DNA of 32,165 nt from Novosphingobium sp. ERN07 (lineage in GTDB: Bacteria; Pseudomonadota; Alphaproteobacteria; Sphingomonadales; Sphingomonadaceae), in assembly GCF_012641335.1 (NCBI RefSeq), contig NZ_JABAID010000029.1, positions 1 to 32,165 of the forward strand. The letters run 5' to 3'. The notes beneath the pieces were generated by a model. It did not search any database. It was not told where the DNA came from and was given only the letters and a program-made list of their open reading frames with translations. The position numbers and the translations under genes are program-made. Of the stretch, positions 31,337 through 32,165 are shown in pieces; within the stretch, counting starts at the first letter, position 1; every line of letters begins with the position of its first letter.

Positions 31337-32089
31337 TTGCGGATAGATCTACCACAAGTGACATTGTGCGCTGTCACGTCGGTTAATCTCGAGGCGACGG
31401 TTCAAGCCTTGAAAATCTCAATGGCGCACGTCGATTTTGGTGCGGTGAAACTGTTTACCGATGCTGAGGTCACACTGGATGATGATCGCATCGTTGTCGT
31501 TCCGATTCCTGCTCTGCGATCGTCCGCAGCCTATTCCCGGTTCTTGCTGGCCAATCTGCCCGATCACATCGGAACGTCCCATTGCCTCATCGCGCAATGG
31601 GATGGGTATGTTGCCAATCCCGAACGATGGCACCAGGAATTTCTGAAGTACGATTACATTGGCGCAAGCTGGCCCCAGTTCGATGATGGACATGACGTCG
31701 GCAACGGTGGATTTTCGATGCGCAGCCGCCGCCTGATGGAGCTGTGTCGACATGAAGCGTTCCGGGCGCATCATCCTGAAGACGTGGCTATTTGCCGCAC
31801 CAACCGCGCATGGCTCGAAGCCAATGCTGTCCGCTTTGCCCCTAAGGCTTTGGCTGACCGGTTTTCGGCAGAGCGAACCGGGGATATCCGCACCTGCTTT
31901 GGCTTCCACGGCGCGTGGAACATGCCAGCGGCGATCGGCGCGGATGCGTTCTGGAGCATCTATGAAACGCTCGATGATCGCGGCACGATCTGGCACGATT
32001 TCGGCCTGATCGTGCGCGATATTTTGGGCGGCCCAAAAGGCTTGCGGCGTGCGCTGCGGATGCTGGCAGATCGCATTTGCAGGCGTTGA
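31337..32089 (+). CDS. DUF5672-family protein
   Basis: A 250-residue soluble protein with the DUF5672 core: VTLCAVTSVNLEATVQALKIS (N-terminal strand-helix), CLIAQWDGYVANPERWHQEFLKYDYIGASWPQ, and VGNGGFSMRSRRLMELC. This family sits in polysaccharide biosynthesis loci and resembles a glycosyltransferase fold; its activity is not known to me. The start is TTG 31337, three bases after the GT2 stop, with GGGAGAG about 8 bases upstream. No ATG fits the conserved start. Co-transcribed with the GT2 gene, it likely acts on the same glycan. Confidence 0.8.
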   Translation: MRIDLPQVTLCAVTSVNLEATVQALKISMAHVDFGAVKLFTDAEVTLDDDRIVVVPIPALRSSAAYSRFLLANLPDHIGTSHCLIAQWDGYVANPERWHQEFLKYDYIGASWPQFDDGHDVGNGGFSMRSRRLMELCRHEAFRAHHPEDVAICRTNRAWLEANAVRFAPKALADRFSAERTGDIRTCFGFHGAWNMPAAIGADAFWSIYETLDDRGTIWHDFGLIVRDILGGPKGLRRALRMLADRICRR

Positions 32090-32095
32090 GTTACC

Positions 32096-32165
32096 TCACA
32101 GCAGGAAGTCGCCCTGATTGATGGCGGTGAGGACGCCGGCGGCACCGAAGCCGATGATGTCGGCG
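32096..32165 (-). CDS. C-terminal end of a VCBS/FG-GAP-like protein (runs off the window)
   Basis: On the minus strand the last 22 codons before a TGA at 32096-32098 read ADIIGFGAAGVLTAINQ... and end in GDFLL. The 'DI(I/V)GFG.AGV' phrase is typical of FG-GAP/VCBS beta-propeller repeats in secreted proteins. It is convergent with the DUF5672 gene, only seven bases apart. The rest of the gene is outside the window. Confidence 0.55.
   Translation of the reverse strand, partial: ADIIGFGAAGVLTAINQGDFLL

Overview
The window looks like the chromosome of a GC-rich alphaproteobacterium, most likely a sphingomonad (Novosphingobium/Sphingobium-like). This is inferred from the REP-associated transposase, the bioB-bioF-bioD order, the NAD-linked fds-type formate dehydrogenase operon and a short palindromic intergenic repeat of a kind I associate with sphingomonads. 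No rRNA, tRNA, CRISPR array or phage module was seen.

Region 1 (1-5110) is accessory. It has the 3' end of an IS5-type transposase, an AT-richer orphan gene resembling Imm11 immunity proteins, a two-copy 22-bp tandem repeat in front of a REP-associated tyrosine transposase, and a large type-I-secreted RTX/cadherin-like surface protein that ends at two hairpins.

Region 2 (5112-10997) is a catabolic cluster around a divergent promoter region. Leftward run an MFS transporter and a translationally coupled exported SnoaL-like protein. Rightward run an FAD monooxygenase, a two-domain extradiol-type dioxygenase, an alpha/beta hydrolase with a helical N-terminal region, and a metal-dependent cyclase/hydrolase. 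Together they could hydroxylate, cleave and hydrolyse an aromatic ring. The gene content recalls flavonoid A-ring degradation (fde-type), but the substrate is unknown and no regulator is present.

Region 3 (11004-14299) has a 149-bp palindromic repeat, a 40-residue membrane peptide gene, and the biotin genes bioB-bioF-bioD on the minus strand with overlapping start and stop codons. bioA is not next to them.

Region 4 (14457-21835) is a formate oxidation island: a LysR regulator (fdsR-like), then fdsG-fdsB-mobA-fdsA-fdsD-fdhD, all overlapping. The operon therefore carries the enzyme subunits, a molybdenum-cofactor nucleotidyltransferase and the sulfurtransferase that activates the cofactor. A matching dyad (TRATAG-N7-CTATCA, containing T-N11-A) lies before both the regulator and fdsG and is a strong candidate for the regulator's operator. 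A TonB-like gene follows.

Region 5 (22832-32165) concerns cell-surface glycans: a fusion of a GT-B glycosyltransferase with an (alpha/alpha)6-toroid-like domain, a GH130-type mannoside phosphorylase/mannosidase, a mannose-1-phosphate guanylyltransferase and a mannose-6-phosphate isomerase on the plus strand. A Wza-like outer-membrane polysaccharide exporter follows on the minus strand and overlaps the isomerase gene tail to tail. Next come a two-module GT2 glycosyltransferase, a DUF5672 protein, and the end of a minus-strand gene with a VCBS/FG-GAP-like C-terminus. The fusion plus GH130 pair next to GDP-mannose supply is the best candidate here for a poorly described system.
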